From NCBI RefSeq assembly GCF_027497495.1, contig NZ_CP114205.1, forward strand, positions 7,316,001 through 7,380,000: a DNA stretch of 64,000 bases, read 5' to 3'. The notes beneath the pieces are model-generated. The model saw only the letters and a list, made by a program, of their open reading frames with translations. It did not search any database and was not told the origin of the DNA. The DNA is from Streptomyces tubercidicus. GTDB taxonomy: Bacteria; Actinomycetota; Actinomycetes; Streptomycetales; Streptomycetaceae. Position numbers and translations under genes: made by a program. This document shows positions 1-7,413 of this stretch, piece after piece (position 1 is the first letter of the stretch; the number at the start of each line of letters is the position of its first letter).

Positions 1-1
1 C

Positions 2-172
2 CTGCGGCTCGTGACCGGTGAGCGCGATCTGACGCTGCCGCCTGGTGAGGCAGCCGAGTTCGACACCTCCTTGCCCCACTGGCTGGGCAGCGCCGACGGC
101 GGCGTGGTGGAGCTACTCATCCTGTTCGGCCTGCAAGGGGTGCGTGCGCACCTACGCACCGACCCTCATTGA
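2..172 (+). CDS. C-terminal fragment of an XRE/cupin-type transcriptional regulator
   Basis: The first 56 codons read as an open frame that enters from outside the window and stops at TGA 170-172. The peptide has the end of a small beta-barrel: a Leu-Pro-Pro-Gly-Glu turn, then a Phe-Asp-Thr-Ser-Leu-Pro-His-Trp segment and a hydrophobic Glu-Leu-Leu-Ile-Leu-Phe-Gly strand. This is the usual end of the C-terminal cupin domain of Streptomyces XRE-family regulators, in which the Pro-His-Trp/Phe motif belongs to the ligand-binding barrel. The helix-turn-helix part would lie upstream of the window. The assignment rests on the motif pattern of a short fragment, so another cupin protein is possible. 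Confidence 0.55.
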   Translation: MRLVTGERDLTLPPGEAAEFDTSLPHWLGSADGGVVELLILFGLQGVRAHLRTDPH

Positions 173-203
173 CCGCCGCAGGCCGGGGCGGGTGGCCGTC
201 CCG

Positions 204-554
204 CTATCCCAGACGTTCCATCCAGTCCTCAGGGACGCGTCCCGCCGGGCCGGGGGTGGGCTGATCGGCGGGGTGGCTCTCGGGGGGTGCCAGGCGGGGG
301 CCCGAGGCGTAGGTGTCTGAGGTCTCGTAGTTGAAGAACCAGGATTCGCCCGGTTCGAAGCTGCGGATGACCGGGTGCCCGGTGGCCCGTGTGTGGGCCG
401 TCGCGTGCTTGGCGGGGGAGTCGTCGCAACAGCCGATATGACCGCACTGTGCGCAGCGTCGCAGGTGGAACCACCAGCCGCCGGCGGCCTCGCACTCGGC
501 GCAGCCGGGTCCGCTGGGTGGGACCGAGGGGTCGATGCCGTTCGGGGAACTCAT
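204..554 (-). CDS. UBP-type zinc finger protein
   Basis: A 116-residue protein whose first 65 residues form a ZnF-UBP domain. Cys18-x2-Cys21, Cys34-x2-Cys37 and Cys42/Cys43, with His50, His54 and His60, give the ligand pattern of the zinc-binding ubiquitin-tail fold also found in bacteria. A Trp-Phe-x-Tyr segment after the finger resembles the carboxylate-binding pocket of the family. The C-terminal 40 residues are Pro-rich and probably disordered. The ATG at 554 overlaps the stop of the upstream histidine kinase gene (ATGA), which favours this start over one further upstream and implies translational coupling. Bacterial UBP fingers of this kind have no settled function. The context suggests an adaptor or effector of the redox two-component system encoded before it. 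Confidence 0.8.
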   Translation of the reverse strand: MSSPNGIDPSVPPSGPGCAECEAAGGWWFHLRRCAQCGHIGCCDDSPAKHATAHTRATGHPVIRSFEPGESWFFNYETSDTYASGPRLAPPESHPADQPTPGPAGRVPEDWMERLG

Positions 555-2008
555 GAGGACTCCTGTGGGGGAGGGGGTTCGGCGGAGGACAGCGGGAGAC
601 GTACCTGGAAGCGGGTGTCGCCGGGGACGGACTGGAACCGCAGGTCGCCCTGGTGTTTGTTGGCGACGATGCGCCATGAGATGTCCAGGCCGAGACCTGT
701 GCCGTCACCCACCGGTTTGGTGGTGAAGAACGGGTCGAAGACGCGGTCGCGGATCTCCGCGGGGATGCCGGGGCCGGTGTCGCGGAACTCGACGAGCAGA
801 TGGTCGCCGTCACGCGCGGTGCGTACGGTCAACGTCCCGTCCGTGCCGGTGCTGTTCATCGCCGAGACCGCGTTGTCGATCAGGTTCGTCCATACCTGAT
901 TGAGCTCGCTGGGGTAGGCCGGGATCTTCGGCAGGCTGCGGTCGTAGTCCTTGACGACGGTGATGTGCGGGCCGATCTTCGCGGAGACCATCAGCAGGGT
1001 GCTGTCCAGCAGTTCATGCACATCGGCGACCTGATGGGGCGCCCGGTCGAGTTGCGAGTACTGCTTGGCCGCGGTGACCAGGGCCGAGACGCGGTTGGTC
1101 GAGTCCTCGATCTCGTTCATCAACAGCTCGGTTTCCACGGTGTAGTTGAGCCACCGCACGGCCCCTTCGAGAGTGTCCGCGTCCACCGCCGCGGCGACCT
1201 GGTCCAGCCAGTCGGCGTCGAGACCGGCTTGGACGAAGGTCGGCGCGAGCTGCCAGCCGTCCGCGATGCCGTGGTCGTCCAGCCAGTCGGCGAGGGCGTC
1301 CTCCCGGTCCGCGGCCTCCAACGGGCTCAGCGTGGCGGCCTTGGCGACGCGTTCGGCCGTGCGCTCCGCGACGTTGATGAGCGCCTCCAGACTTTCGCGC
1401 CGGTACGGGCGTGCCGCGATGAGACCGAGCTTGTGGCGCATCCCCGCGACCCGCTCGCGGAGCGCGGAGGTGGCGCGCACGGCCGCGGTGGCGGGGTTGT
1501 TCAGCTCATGGGTCAGCCCGGCGGACAGCGACCCCAGAGCCAGCAGCCGTTCCCGCTGGCCGACGGCCTCCTGGGTGCTCTTGGTGCCGAAGAAGAGCCC
1601 TTCGAGCAGATGCACGGCCATGGGGAACCACTCACGCATGATCGCGGCGAAGGCCTCCGCGGGCAGCACGAAGAAGCGGGACGGCTCGATGACACGCAGG
1701 GAGCTGTTGTACACCTGCCGCAGACGGTCACCCAGGTATGCCTGGAAGGCTCCCGCGTACACCCCGCGCTCGGAACTCCGGGTGATCTCCACGTCGTACT
1801 CCCCGATCCGCCGCGAGAGTACGACGGTCCCTTCGAGCAGTACGTAGAAGCAGGTGGCGTCGTCGCCCTCCCCGTACACGGGCCCGGGGTTGAACTCCTC
1901 CACCCGGCCTTCGCGGCAGAGCCGGTCGATCTGGTCGGCGGCCAGCTTCTCGAACAGGAACAGCGAGCCGAGTTCCGCCCGGCTGCACGGCATCGGCCGG
2001 CTGTTCAT
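551..2008 (-). CDS. Sensor histidine kinase with N-terminal cyclic-nucleotide-binding-like domain
   Basis: A 485-residue soluble sensor kinase with no transmembrane segment. Residues about 15-140 form a cyclic-nucleotide-binding-type beta-roll (Crp/CAP_ED family) as the likely input domain. A dimerisation helix carries the H-box LTHELNNP with the phosphoacceptor His167. The C-terminal HATPase domain shows the N-box NLIDNA, the G1 box DTGPGIP and the G2 box GTGLGLDI, so it should be catalytically competent. Its ATG overlaps the TGA of the upstream response-regulator/flavoprotein gene (2005-2008), and its own stop overlaps the zinc-finger gene. The three are therefore almost certainly one mRNA. 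The likely partner is the receiver domain of the upstream gene. The signal could be a cyclic nucleotide or redox state; the sequence does not decide this. Confidence 0.88.
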   Translation of the reverse strand: MNSRPMPCSRAELGSLFLFEKLAADQIDRLCREGRVEEFNPGPVYGEGDDATCFYVLLEGTVVLSRRIGEYDVEITRSSERGVYAGAFQAYLGDRLRQVYNSSLRVIEPSRFFVLPAEAFAAIMREWFPMAVHLLEGLFFGTKSTQEAVGQRERLLALGSLSAGLTHELNNPATAAVRATSALRERVAGMRHKLGLIAARPYRRESLEALINVAERTAERVAKAATLSPLEAADREDALADWLDDHGIADGWQLAPTFVQAGLDADWLDQVAAAVDADTLEGAVRWLNYTVETELLMNEIEDSTNRVSALVTAAKQYSQLDRAPHQVADVHELLDSTLLMVSAKIGPHITVVKDYDRSLPKIPAYPSELNQVWTNLIDNAVSAMNSTGTDGTLTVRTARDGDHLLVEFRDTGPGIPAEIRDRVFDPFFTTKPVGDGTGLGLDISWRIVANKHQGDLRFQSVPGDTRFQVRLPLSSAEPPPPQESS

Positions 2009-3687
2009 GACTGCTCCAGATACCGGTGGGCGAGCATGACCGCCATCGCTCCCTCACCCACGGCGGACGCGACACGCTTGGCGGACTCGGCGCGGGCGTC
2101 CCCGGCCACGAACACGCCCGGGACGTTGGTTTCCAGGTGGTAGGGCGGCCGGTCCAACTCCCAGCCGGCCGGCGGGCGCCCGTCCGCGGTCAGATCGGGG
2201 CCGGTCAGAATGAACCCGCGGGAGTCCCGGAGCACCGTGCCCTCCAGCCAGTCGGTCAGCGGTGCCGCGCCGATGAAGACGAACAGCCACTGGGTGTCGA
2301 CGAGTTCGGTGTCGCCGGTCACGGTGTCGCGCAGGGTGATCTGTTCCAGCTGATGCGCACCATGGGCGGCGTCGACCACCGAGTTGGTACGCACCGAGAT
2401 CGTGGGCGACTCGTCCACCTGCTGGATGAGGTAATGCGACATCGACGTCGACAAGGACGGCTTTCGCACCAGAAGGTTCACCGACTTGGCGCTCCGGGAC
2501 AGGTAAATCGCGGCCTGGCCCGCGGAGTTGGCCCCGCCGACGATATACACGTCGTGGCCTTGGCACGCGGCCGCTTCGGTCAGGGCCGAGCCGTAGAACA
2601 CCCCGCAGCCGGTCAGCTCGGTCACCCGCGGCGCATCGAGCTGCCGGTACGACACGCCGGTCGCGAGAATCACCGAGTGCGCGGCGACAGCGGAGCCGTC
2701 CGAGAACCGGACGACGCGCGAAGCGCCGTTGACCTCCAGCCCGGTGACCTCGCGCGCGGTCAGTATCTCGGCGCCGAACTTCGCTGCCTGACGCCGGGCC
2801 CGGTCGGTGAGCTGCGCCCCGGACACGCCGTCGGGAAAGCCGAGATAGTTCTCGATGCGCGAGCTCTGGCCCGCCTGGCCGCCGGTCGCGGAGCGCTCCA
2901 CGAGGACGGTGCGCAGGCCCTCGGAGGCCCCGTACACCGCCGCACCCAGACCGGCCGGTCCACCGCCGATGACGACGAGATCGTAGAAGTCGGTTGTCGG
3001 TGTCGTCGCGAGGCCGACCCGGGTGGCCAGCTCGCGATCCTCGGGTTCGATCAGCGACGCGCCGTCCGGCGTGATCACCAGCGGGAGCCGCAAGCCCTCC
3101 TCGCCCGCGGCGCACAGCAGCCGCCGGCCTTCCGGATCCTCGGACGAGTACCAGCGGTACGGCACCTGGTTACGGGCCAGGAAGTCCCGTACCGCCGACG
3201 ACCGCGCCGACCAGCGGTGTCCGACGACCTTGGTGACGGCCACCGCCCGGTGGTCGGTGGCCCGCCAGGCCTGCAGCAGATCATCGAGGACGGGGTAGAG
3301 CTTCTCCTCGGGCGGCTCCCAGGGCTTGAGCAGGTAGTGGTCAAGATCGACGAGGTTGATCGCGTCAATGGCCGCATTGGTATCCGCGTACGCGGTCAGC
3401 AGGACCCGCCGGGCCTCGGGGTAGATGTCGAGCGCCTGCTCAAGGAACTCGATGCCGTTCATCTCCGGCATCCGGTAGTCGGCCACGATCACCGCTACGG
3501 GACCGCCGCGCAGCTTCAGCTCACGCAGCGCGTCAAGGGCGGACGCGCCCGACTCCGCGCGGACAATCCGGTACGACGCGCCGTAGCGCCGCCGAAGATC
3601 GCGGGCGACCGCGCGCGAGACGCCCGGATCGTCATCCACGGTCAGGATGACGGTCCGCGCCGGGCTGGCCGCCTGCTCCATAGGCAT
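2005..3687 (-). CDS. Response regulator fused to thioredoxin-reductase-like FAD/NAD oxidoreductase
   Basis: A 560-residue fusion protein. Residues 13-130 are a CheY-like receiver with the acidic pocket VDDD and the phosphoacceptor Asp70 in VIVADYRMP. A middle segment resembles a glutaredoxin/thioredoxin fold but lacks a CxxC pair. The C-terminal 300 residues are a two-dinucleotide-domain flavoprotein of the thioredoxin-reductase family, with the FAD motif VVIGGGPAGLG, the NAD(P) motif VYIVGGANSAGQAA and a terminal GVFVAGDARAE FAD contact. The redox Cys-x-x-Cys of classical thioredoxin reductase is missing, so the electron acceptor must differ. ATG 3687 and ATG 3681 are both possible starts; the run GGGGACGGG sits well for 3681. 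It is the first gene of the operon with the kinase and zinc-finger genes. Confidence 0.85.
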   Translation of the reverse strand: MPMEQAASPARTVILTVDDDPGVSRAVARDLRRRYGASYRIVRAESGASALDALRELKLRGGPVAVIVADYRMPEMNGIEFLEQALDIYPEARRVLLTAYADTNAAIDAINLVDLDHYLLKPWEPPEEKLYPVLDDLLQAWRATDHRAVAVTKVVGHRWSARSSAVRDFLARNQVPYRWYSSEDPEGRRLLCAAGEEGLRLPLVITPDGASLIEPEDRELATRVGLATTPTTDFYDLVVIGGGPAGLGAAVYGASEGLRTVLVERSATGGQAGQSSRIENYLGFPDGVSGAQLTDRARRQAAKFGAEILTAREVTGLEVNGASRVVRFSDGSAVAAHSVILATGVSYRQLDAPRVTELTGCGVFYGSALTEAAACQGHDVYIVGGANSAGQAAIYLSRSAKSVNLLVRKPSLSTSMSHYLIQQVDESPTISVRTNSVVDAAHGAHQLEQITLRDTVTGDTELVDTQWLFVFIGAAPLTDWLEGTVLRDSRGFILTGPDLTADGRPPAGWELDRPPYHLETNVPGVFVAGDARAESAKRVASAVGEGAMAVMLAHRYLEQS

Positions 3688-3910
3688 CCCGTCCCCGGGT
3701 CGATCACCTTTCCGCACCGCCTTGACGCGCGTCCTGGCACGCCCAAACGCCGGTGCGCCGGTACGTCGATGCACCGGCACCTCGGCAATGTCCATCCTAT
3801 GCGTGATTGTCATCCTTTGCGGCCCGCGATCGGGCTCAAGATCACCCGCCAAACGGCGCTGCCGCGCGCCTGCCCCATGCCTCCTGCCACAGGCACTTAA
3901 ATATCGGACC

Positions 3911-4168
3911 GTGACTAAAGACCCGCAGCGCTTCACGATCTTGTTGGTCCCGGAACATGTGGAGGACAGAGGCGGCGCCTCCGTGGAGGACTCAGCCGTA
4001 CGATCCGCGGTCGTCGAGGCGACGGGCGAAACAGGCGCCTCGGGCTACCCCCGCTACGCCGGCCACGGAATCGTCGCCGACATCGACCCCCGTACGAACA
4101 CGGTCGAGGCATTGCTCGTCGACGGCTCGGAGCTGGATTACGGACTGACCGCTTTGGTGACGTCCTGA
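3911..4168 (+). CDS. Small conserved hypothetical protein
   Basis: An 85-residue acidic protein starting at GTG 3911, with a codon pattern typical of coding DNA here. It contains a Phe-Thr-Ile-Leu-Leu-Val strand near the N terminus and a C-terminal stretch (GHGIVADIDPRTNT then VEALLVDG) that looks like a small beta-rich domain. No signal peptide, membrane segment or catalytic motif is visible. It is transcribed divergently from the redox-signalling operon, separated by about 220 bp that must hold both promoters. The family is not recognised. The start is uncertain because the ribosome binding site is poor. Confidence 0.5.
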   Translation: MTKDPQRFTILLVPEHVEDRGGASVEDSAVRSAVVEATGETGASGYPRYAGHGIVADIDPRTNTVEALLVDGSELDYGLTALVTS

Positions 4169-4935
4169 TCGCAGCGCCGGCCTGAAAGTCCTTGTGCCCA
4201 CATCAGTACCTGGACTGTGGTTTACGGCCAAAAGTATGGATTGTGACGTACAAATGACGGGTTGATGCGGCATCGGCTTGTCTGTTCTGTGGGGATTGAT
4301 AGGGGGAGGAATGCGGATGAGGCGGGCATAGGGTTTGAAGTGAAGTGGTGGGAGGTGGCAGGGGTGCGGGGTGGGCCAGTGGCCGGAAAGGTCGACGGTG
4401 GGGACCTCGGGTTGCGGCGACCTGATAGAAATCGAGCGCGGTGCGACGACTCCGCGTTTCTCGCGCTGCGGCCGATTCCAGGCTCTTCGGTCTGACCTGG
4501 GGGAATGCCCCAGTAGTCAGGCTTACATGGCATGACGGGGGGTCAGAGGTGAGTATTTCTTCAGGGGCCGGATGTGCCCCATATGTGGCTGTGGTGAATA
4601 GCGAGAGGCAGTGTTCTCGGTCGCTGTTCTCTGTCGCTCGAATTCATGGAAACGCCGATGGGTGGGGCGTCGAATGCGGTCCGGTCGGCCGACAAGTGCG
4701 GCGGCCCCCGTCGTGGCCGCGAAACCGCTATCCGAACTGACATGAAGTCGGCGGGTGTGGTGTCGGTCGTGGCCTGGGCCCACAGCGGATAGCGGCTGCC
4801 ATACAAGAAACGCCGTATGCACCGGAGTTTGTCATGCCCTCGGCGGCGGCGTACGGGGCGCGGTCCGCAGGAGCCCGTCCGTGGCTGCGGCCCGCATCTC
4901 CCGCCACGCCCCTCAGCGACCAGGAGGACACTCCC
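4169..4935. other. 767-bp intergenic region without a convincing gene
   Basis: This stretch is noticeably less G+C rich than its surroundings, with a purine-rich run near 4295-4400 (repeated GGGG and GAAGTG tracts). Several open frames of 60-100 codons exist on both strands, but none has a good ribosome binding site together with G/C-biased third positions or a recognisable motif. It separates the redox-signalling block from the nucleoside cluster and may carry the promoter of the IclR gene. Confidence 0.5.
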
Positions 4936-5694
4936 TTGACCGGTCAGACGCGCACCACACGGTCCATGCTCTCGCGGGGGCTCTCGATCCTGGCCTGCTT
5001 TCGCCCGGGGGACTCCGAGCTGGCCCTGTCCGAACTCGCGCGCCGCGCCGACCTGCCCAAGCCGACCGCGCACCGTCTGATAGCCGAACTCGTCGACGCG
5101 GGCATGCTGGAGCGCGGGGACCGGGGCCTGCGCCTGGGACTCAGCCTGTTCACGCTGGGCACGCGCGTGCCCCGGCAACGCATGCTGAGTCAACTGGCAC
5201 ATCCGCATCTGAAGCGGATGCATGACCTGACCCGGCAGAGCGCGTTCCTGTTCCTCCCGAACGGCCTCGACCCCGTCATGGTGTGCGGGGTGCTCGGCGG
5301 CCGGGGGGCCGAACCCGGCACCGGCGCCCCGGCGGAGAGCGAGGCGGCGGCGTGCGCGGTGGCGAAGCTCCTCCGGGTTCACCGCGCCCGGCTCGCCACC
5401 GCCGGTGCCGGTCGTGTCGAATGGCGGGGGCCGCGCCGCGCCGTGCGTGAGCCGTCGGCGGAGGAACTGGCCCGGGTAGCGGAACAGGGCTTCGCGATCG
5501 CGCGCTGCGGACCGGAGACGGTGGCGATCGCCGCGCCCGTGCTGGACGCTTCCGACGCGCTGATCGCCGCGCTGGCCGTCGCGGGTCCCCGCGAGCGGAT
5601 GCACCCCGCCCGGATGGCTGCGCACCTTCGGGCCGCCGGGGTGGGGCTTTCGCGCGCGTTGCGTAGCTCCTCCGGACCGGTTCCGGTGCCGTGA
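4936..5694 (+). CDS. IclR-family transcriptional regulator
   Basis: A 252-residue DNA-binding regulator. Residues about 10-75 form the IclR winged helix-turn-helix: a Leu-Ser-Arg-Gly-Leu-Ser-Ile-Leu helix, then LSELARRADLPKPTAHRL as the recognition unit. The remainder is the IclR effector-binding GAF-like domain, shortened and less typical in its middle. The TTG at 4936 is preceded at 8 nt by AGGAGG, which makes it a better start than the ATG at 4834, which has no clear ribosome binding site. It sits at the edge of the nucleoside biosynthetic cluster and overlaps the next gene by GTGA, so it is a candidate pathway-specific regulator. Ligand and targets are unknown. Confidence 0.85.
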   Translation: MTGQTRTTRSMLSRGLSILACFRPGDSELALSELARRADLPKPTAHRLIAELVDAGMLERGDRGLRLGLSLFTLGTRVPRQRMLSQLAHPHLKRMHDLTRQSAFLFLPNGLDPVMVCGVLGGRGAEPGTGAPAESEAAACAVAKLLRVHRARLATAGAGRVEWRGPRRAVREPSAEELARVAEQGFAIARCGPETVAIAAPVLDASDALIAALAVAGPRERMHPARMAAHLRAAGVGLSRALRSSSGPVPVP

Positions 5695-5792
5695 ACCGCT
5701 GGTCCGAGAGTCGCTGGTCCGTGAACCGCTGGTCGGTGAACCGTCGGTCCGTGCGCTGCTGGTCCGTGAACCGCTGGTCCGTGCGCCGTCGG
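5691..5792 (+). repeat. 15-bp tandem repeat, about 6.8 copies, at the start of the NDK-like gene
   Basis: Successive 15-bp units beginning at 5691, 5706, 5721, 5736, 5751, 5766 and 5781 follow the consensus GTGAACCGCTGGTCC with few substitutions. The unit is a multiple of three, so it encodes a repeated pentapeptide of the form Val-Asn-Arg-Trp-Ser in the overlapping gene. Every unit that starts with GTG is also a potential in-frame start codon. Confidence 0.9.
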
Positions 5793-6236
5793 ATCCTGTC
5801 TGTCATCCGGCACCGGCCCGGCCGCGCGCGTCCGGCACCCTGCGACAGTGCCCGGGACACCCATGTACTGGTCAAGCCGGACGGTGTCAGCCGGGGGCTG
5901 GCGCCGGAAGTGGTCCGGGCCTTGCGGCAGGCCGGACTGACCGTCGAAACCGTCGGGCATCTCCGGCTGACCCGGGCACAGGCCGAGCGCTGGTACCCGG
6001 AGAAGCTGAACGAACCGGATGGCTTCCGCACGCTCGCCTACCTCTCCGAGGGGCCCATGCTGTTGCTGGCAGTCGTCGGGGATGACGCGTTGCGCCGTAC
6101 GCGTCGCGTCAAGAAGGACATCCGCCGCAGGTTCGGGACGGACGAGCGGCGCAATGTCGCCCACTGCCCGGAGACGCGCGGTGAACGGGACCACGAGCGG
6201 GGCGTGTTCGGTCCTCTCGTACGGCCGTGTCGGTAG
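5691..6236 (+). CDS. Nucleoside diphosphate kinase-like protein with repetitive N-terminus
   Basis: A 181-residue reading frame. Residues 1-35 are a Trp/Arg-rich pentapeptide repeat. From residue 57 it resembles nucleoside diphosphate kinase: HVLVKPDGVSRGL matches the N-terminal strand and Lys (Lys62) of NDK, and RRNVAHCPE (His158) corresponds to the active-site Asn-x-x-His region. The segment between is shorter than in housekeeping NDK, so substrate binding may differ. GTG 5691 overlaps the stop of the IclR gene, but translation could begin at a later GTG inside the repeat or just before the NDK domain. A phosphotransferase acting on nucleotide intermediates would fit the cluster. Activity is inferred from conservation of the His only. 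Confidence 0.6.
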   Translation: MNRWSESRWSVNRWSVNRRSVRCWSVNRWSVRRRILSVIRHRPGRARPAPCDSARDTHVLVKPDGVSRGLAPEVVRALRQAGLTVETVGHLRLTRAQAERWYPEKLNEPDGFRTLAYLSEGPMLLLAVVGDDALRRTRRVKKDIRRRFGTDERRNVAHCPETRGERDHERGVFGPLVRPCR

Positions 6237-6298
6237 GAGGTGCTGCACCGGCCCGCCGACCCGCGTTGGACCCGCCGGTCCCGTACCCGCCCCGCCAT

Positions 6299-6925
6299 TC
6301 ACCCACGTCGGAAGACCACCTGCGCCGAAAGCCGCTCCAGCCCACCCGCCTCCTCTCGCACCCGCTCCACGGCGTGCCAGCTCTCCTCGCCCCGTACGAG
6401 GAGCACCCCGGTGTTGGCGACCGGAGCGACCCGCCGCACCACATCGGCACCGGACGAGGAACCCAGCAGTAGCAGATCACCGCCCCGCCCCGTGGGCCAC
6501 GCTTCGTTGAAGTACAGGACGTGGGTGACCAGCTTCTCCGGCTTGTCGACATGCGGGTCCAGCCAGCAACTCCCGCCGTAGCGCCAGACGTTCACCTCGA
6601 CGGGAGCGTCACCGACCGGCAGACCGGTCAGCCCGGCGACGGCCGTACGGTAGGCCGGCCCCGTGACCTCGGCGACCAGCCGCCGCCAGGGTCCGGCGAG
6701 CCCGGCGGCGCCGGCCTCCGCGTCGTCCACCGGGTGCAGCTGGCGGTGGTACATCGCGTACGACTTGTCCGTACCCGTGCGCGTGACCATCCGGAACCCG
6801 TCCCGGGGAAACGTCTCGCGCAGCGCTCTCGCCTCGGCGGGCGCGAAGGTGTCGTGGACGTGGTACCAGCGGAACGGGGCGTCCTCGGCCGTTGTGTGGT
6901 CGAAGGAGACCAGCGGTGTGCTCAA
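6299..6925 (-). CDS. 2-oxoglutarate/Fe(II)-dependent oxygenase, cluster paralogue A
   Basis: A 208-residue double-stranded beta-helix oxygenase. The iron ligands are His125 and Asp127 in LDPHVDK and His184 in ESWHAV. The segment around the first ligands (trailing YFNEAW) is closely similar to the oxygenase at 15182-15847, so the two are paralogues. The start is TTG 6925, whose bases overlap the stop of the upstream phosphatase gene (TTGA). In the nikkomycin and polyoxin pathways such oxygenases carry out oxidative tailoring of the octosyl-acid skeleton. A similar hydroxylation or oxidative C-C cleavage on the C-nucleoside intermediate is a reasonable inference. It is the last gene of a five-gene minus-strand run beginning at 10452. 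Confidence 0.8.
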   Translation of the reverse strand: MSTPLVSFDHTTAEDAPFRWYHVHDTFAPAEARALRETFPRDGFRMVTRTGTDKSYAMYHRQLHPVDDAEAGAAGLAGPWRRLVAEVTGPAYRTAVAGLTGLPVGDAPVEVNVWRYGGSCWLDPHVDKPEKLVTHVLYFNEAWPTGRGGDLLLLGSSSGADVVRRVAPVANTGVLLVRGEESWHAVERVREEAGGLERLSAQVVFRRG

Positions 6926-7413
6926 CAGGTCTCCCCGGCAGGCAACGGTTCGGGTGCGCGGGGCACCAGCTCCTTCTCCACGTCGAAGAGGAAGTGCTGA
7001 AGGTCGGCCGACCCCACCGCGTAATGGCAGTACTCACGCCGGATCCGCTCCAGCGCGGCATGTGCCGTCGTCCCGCCCAGGACCACGTCCAGGCAGCACA
7101 GCACGGTCCCGGTGCGGCCGTGCCCGCCGAAGCAGGCCACCTCCACCGTGGCACCGTTCTCCAGTGCCGCGGCGGCCTCCTTGATCCGCCGCACCAGCAG
7201 CGATCTCTCCACCGGCGCCTCCAGCGTGGGCCAGTACACGAAGTACGGGGTGCGGGCGTCCGTCTCGCCGCGCCAGCGCTCGTCGAGGTAGAGGCCGATG
7301 TCGGCCGGTTCGGCGTACGGCGCGTGCCGGCGGCGTTCCTCACTGTCCAGCGAGGTTCCCCACACCTCGTACCCGCCGACGCGGTAACGGGTCCTCCAGT
7401 GACGGTCTTTCAT
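6922..7413 (-). CDS. Dual-specificity/tyrosine-phosphatase-like phosphatase
   Basis: A 163-residue protein with a Cys-x5-Arg phosphate-binding loop: Cys94 to Arg100 in ACFGGHGRTGT. The residue before the Cys is Ala rather than the usual His, a deviation from canonical protein tyrosine phosphatases that also occurs in phosphatases acting on small molecules. The start ATG 7413 overlaps the stop of the upstream acetyltransferase gene and the stop overlaps the oxygenase start. In the nikkomycin/polyoxin pathways a tyrosine-phosphatase-like enzyme removes phosphate from nucleotide intermediates. Here the cluster has a second enzyme of this mechanism at 8459, suggesting two different phosphate groups are removed. 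The exact substrate is inference. Confidence 0.75.
   Translation of the reverse strand: MKDRHWRTRYRVGGYEVWGTSLDSEERRRHAPYAEPADIGLYLDERWRGETDARTPYFVYWPTLEAPVERSLLVRRIKEAAAALENGATVEVACFGGHGRTGTVLCCLDVVLGGTTAHAALERIRREYCHYAVGSADLQHFLFDVEKELVPRAPEPLPAGETC

Noticed and set aside
800..2143. A 447-codon open frame opposite the histidine kinase gene
   Set aside because: Low-complexity Arg/Gly/Val-rich translation without motifs; the opposite strand encodes an intact kinase.
2026..3900. A 624-codon open frame on the plus strand opposite the response-regulator/flavoprotein gene
   Set aside because: It is a mirror of the real gene in high-G+C DNA: the translation is rich in Gly, Arg, His and Gln with no motif, whereas the minus strand has clear receiver and FAD motifs.
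4561..5625. A 354-codon minus-strand frame opposite the IclR gene
   Set aside because: No motif, and atypical composition; the plus strand has the IclR helix-turn-helix with a good ribosome binding site.
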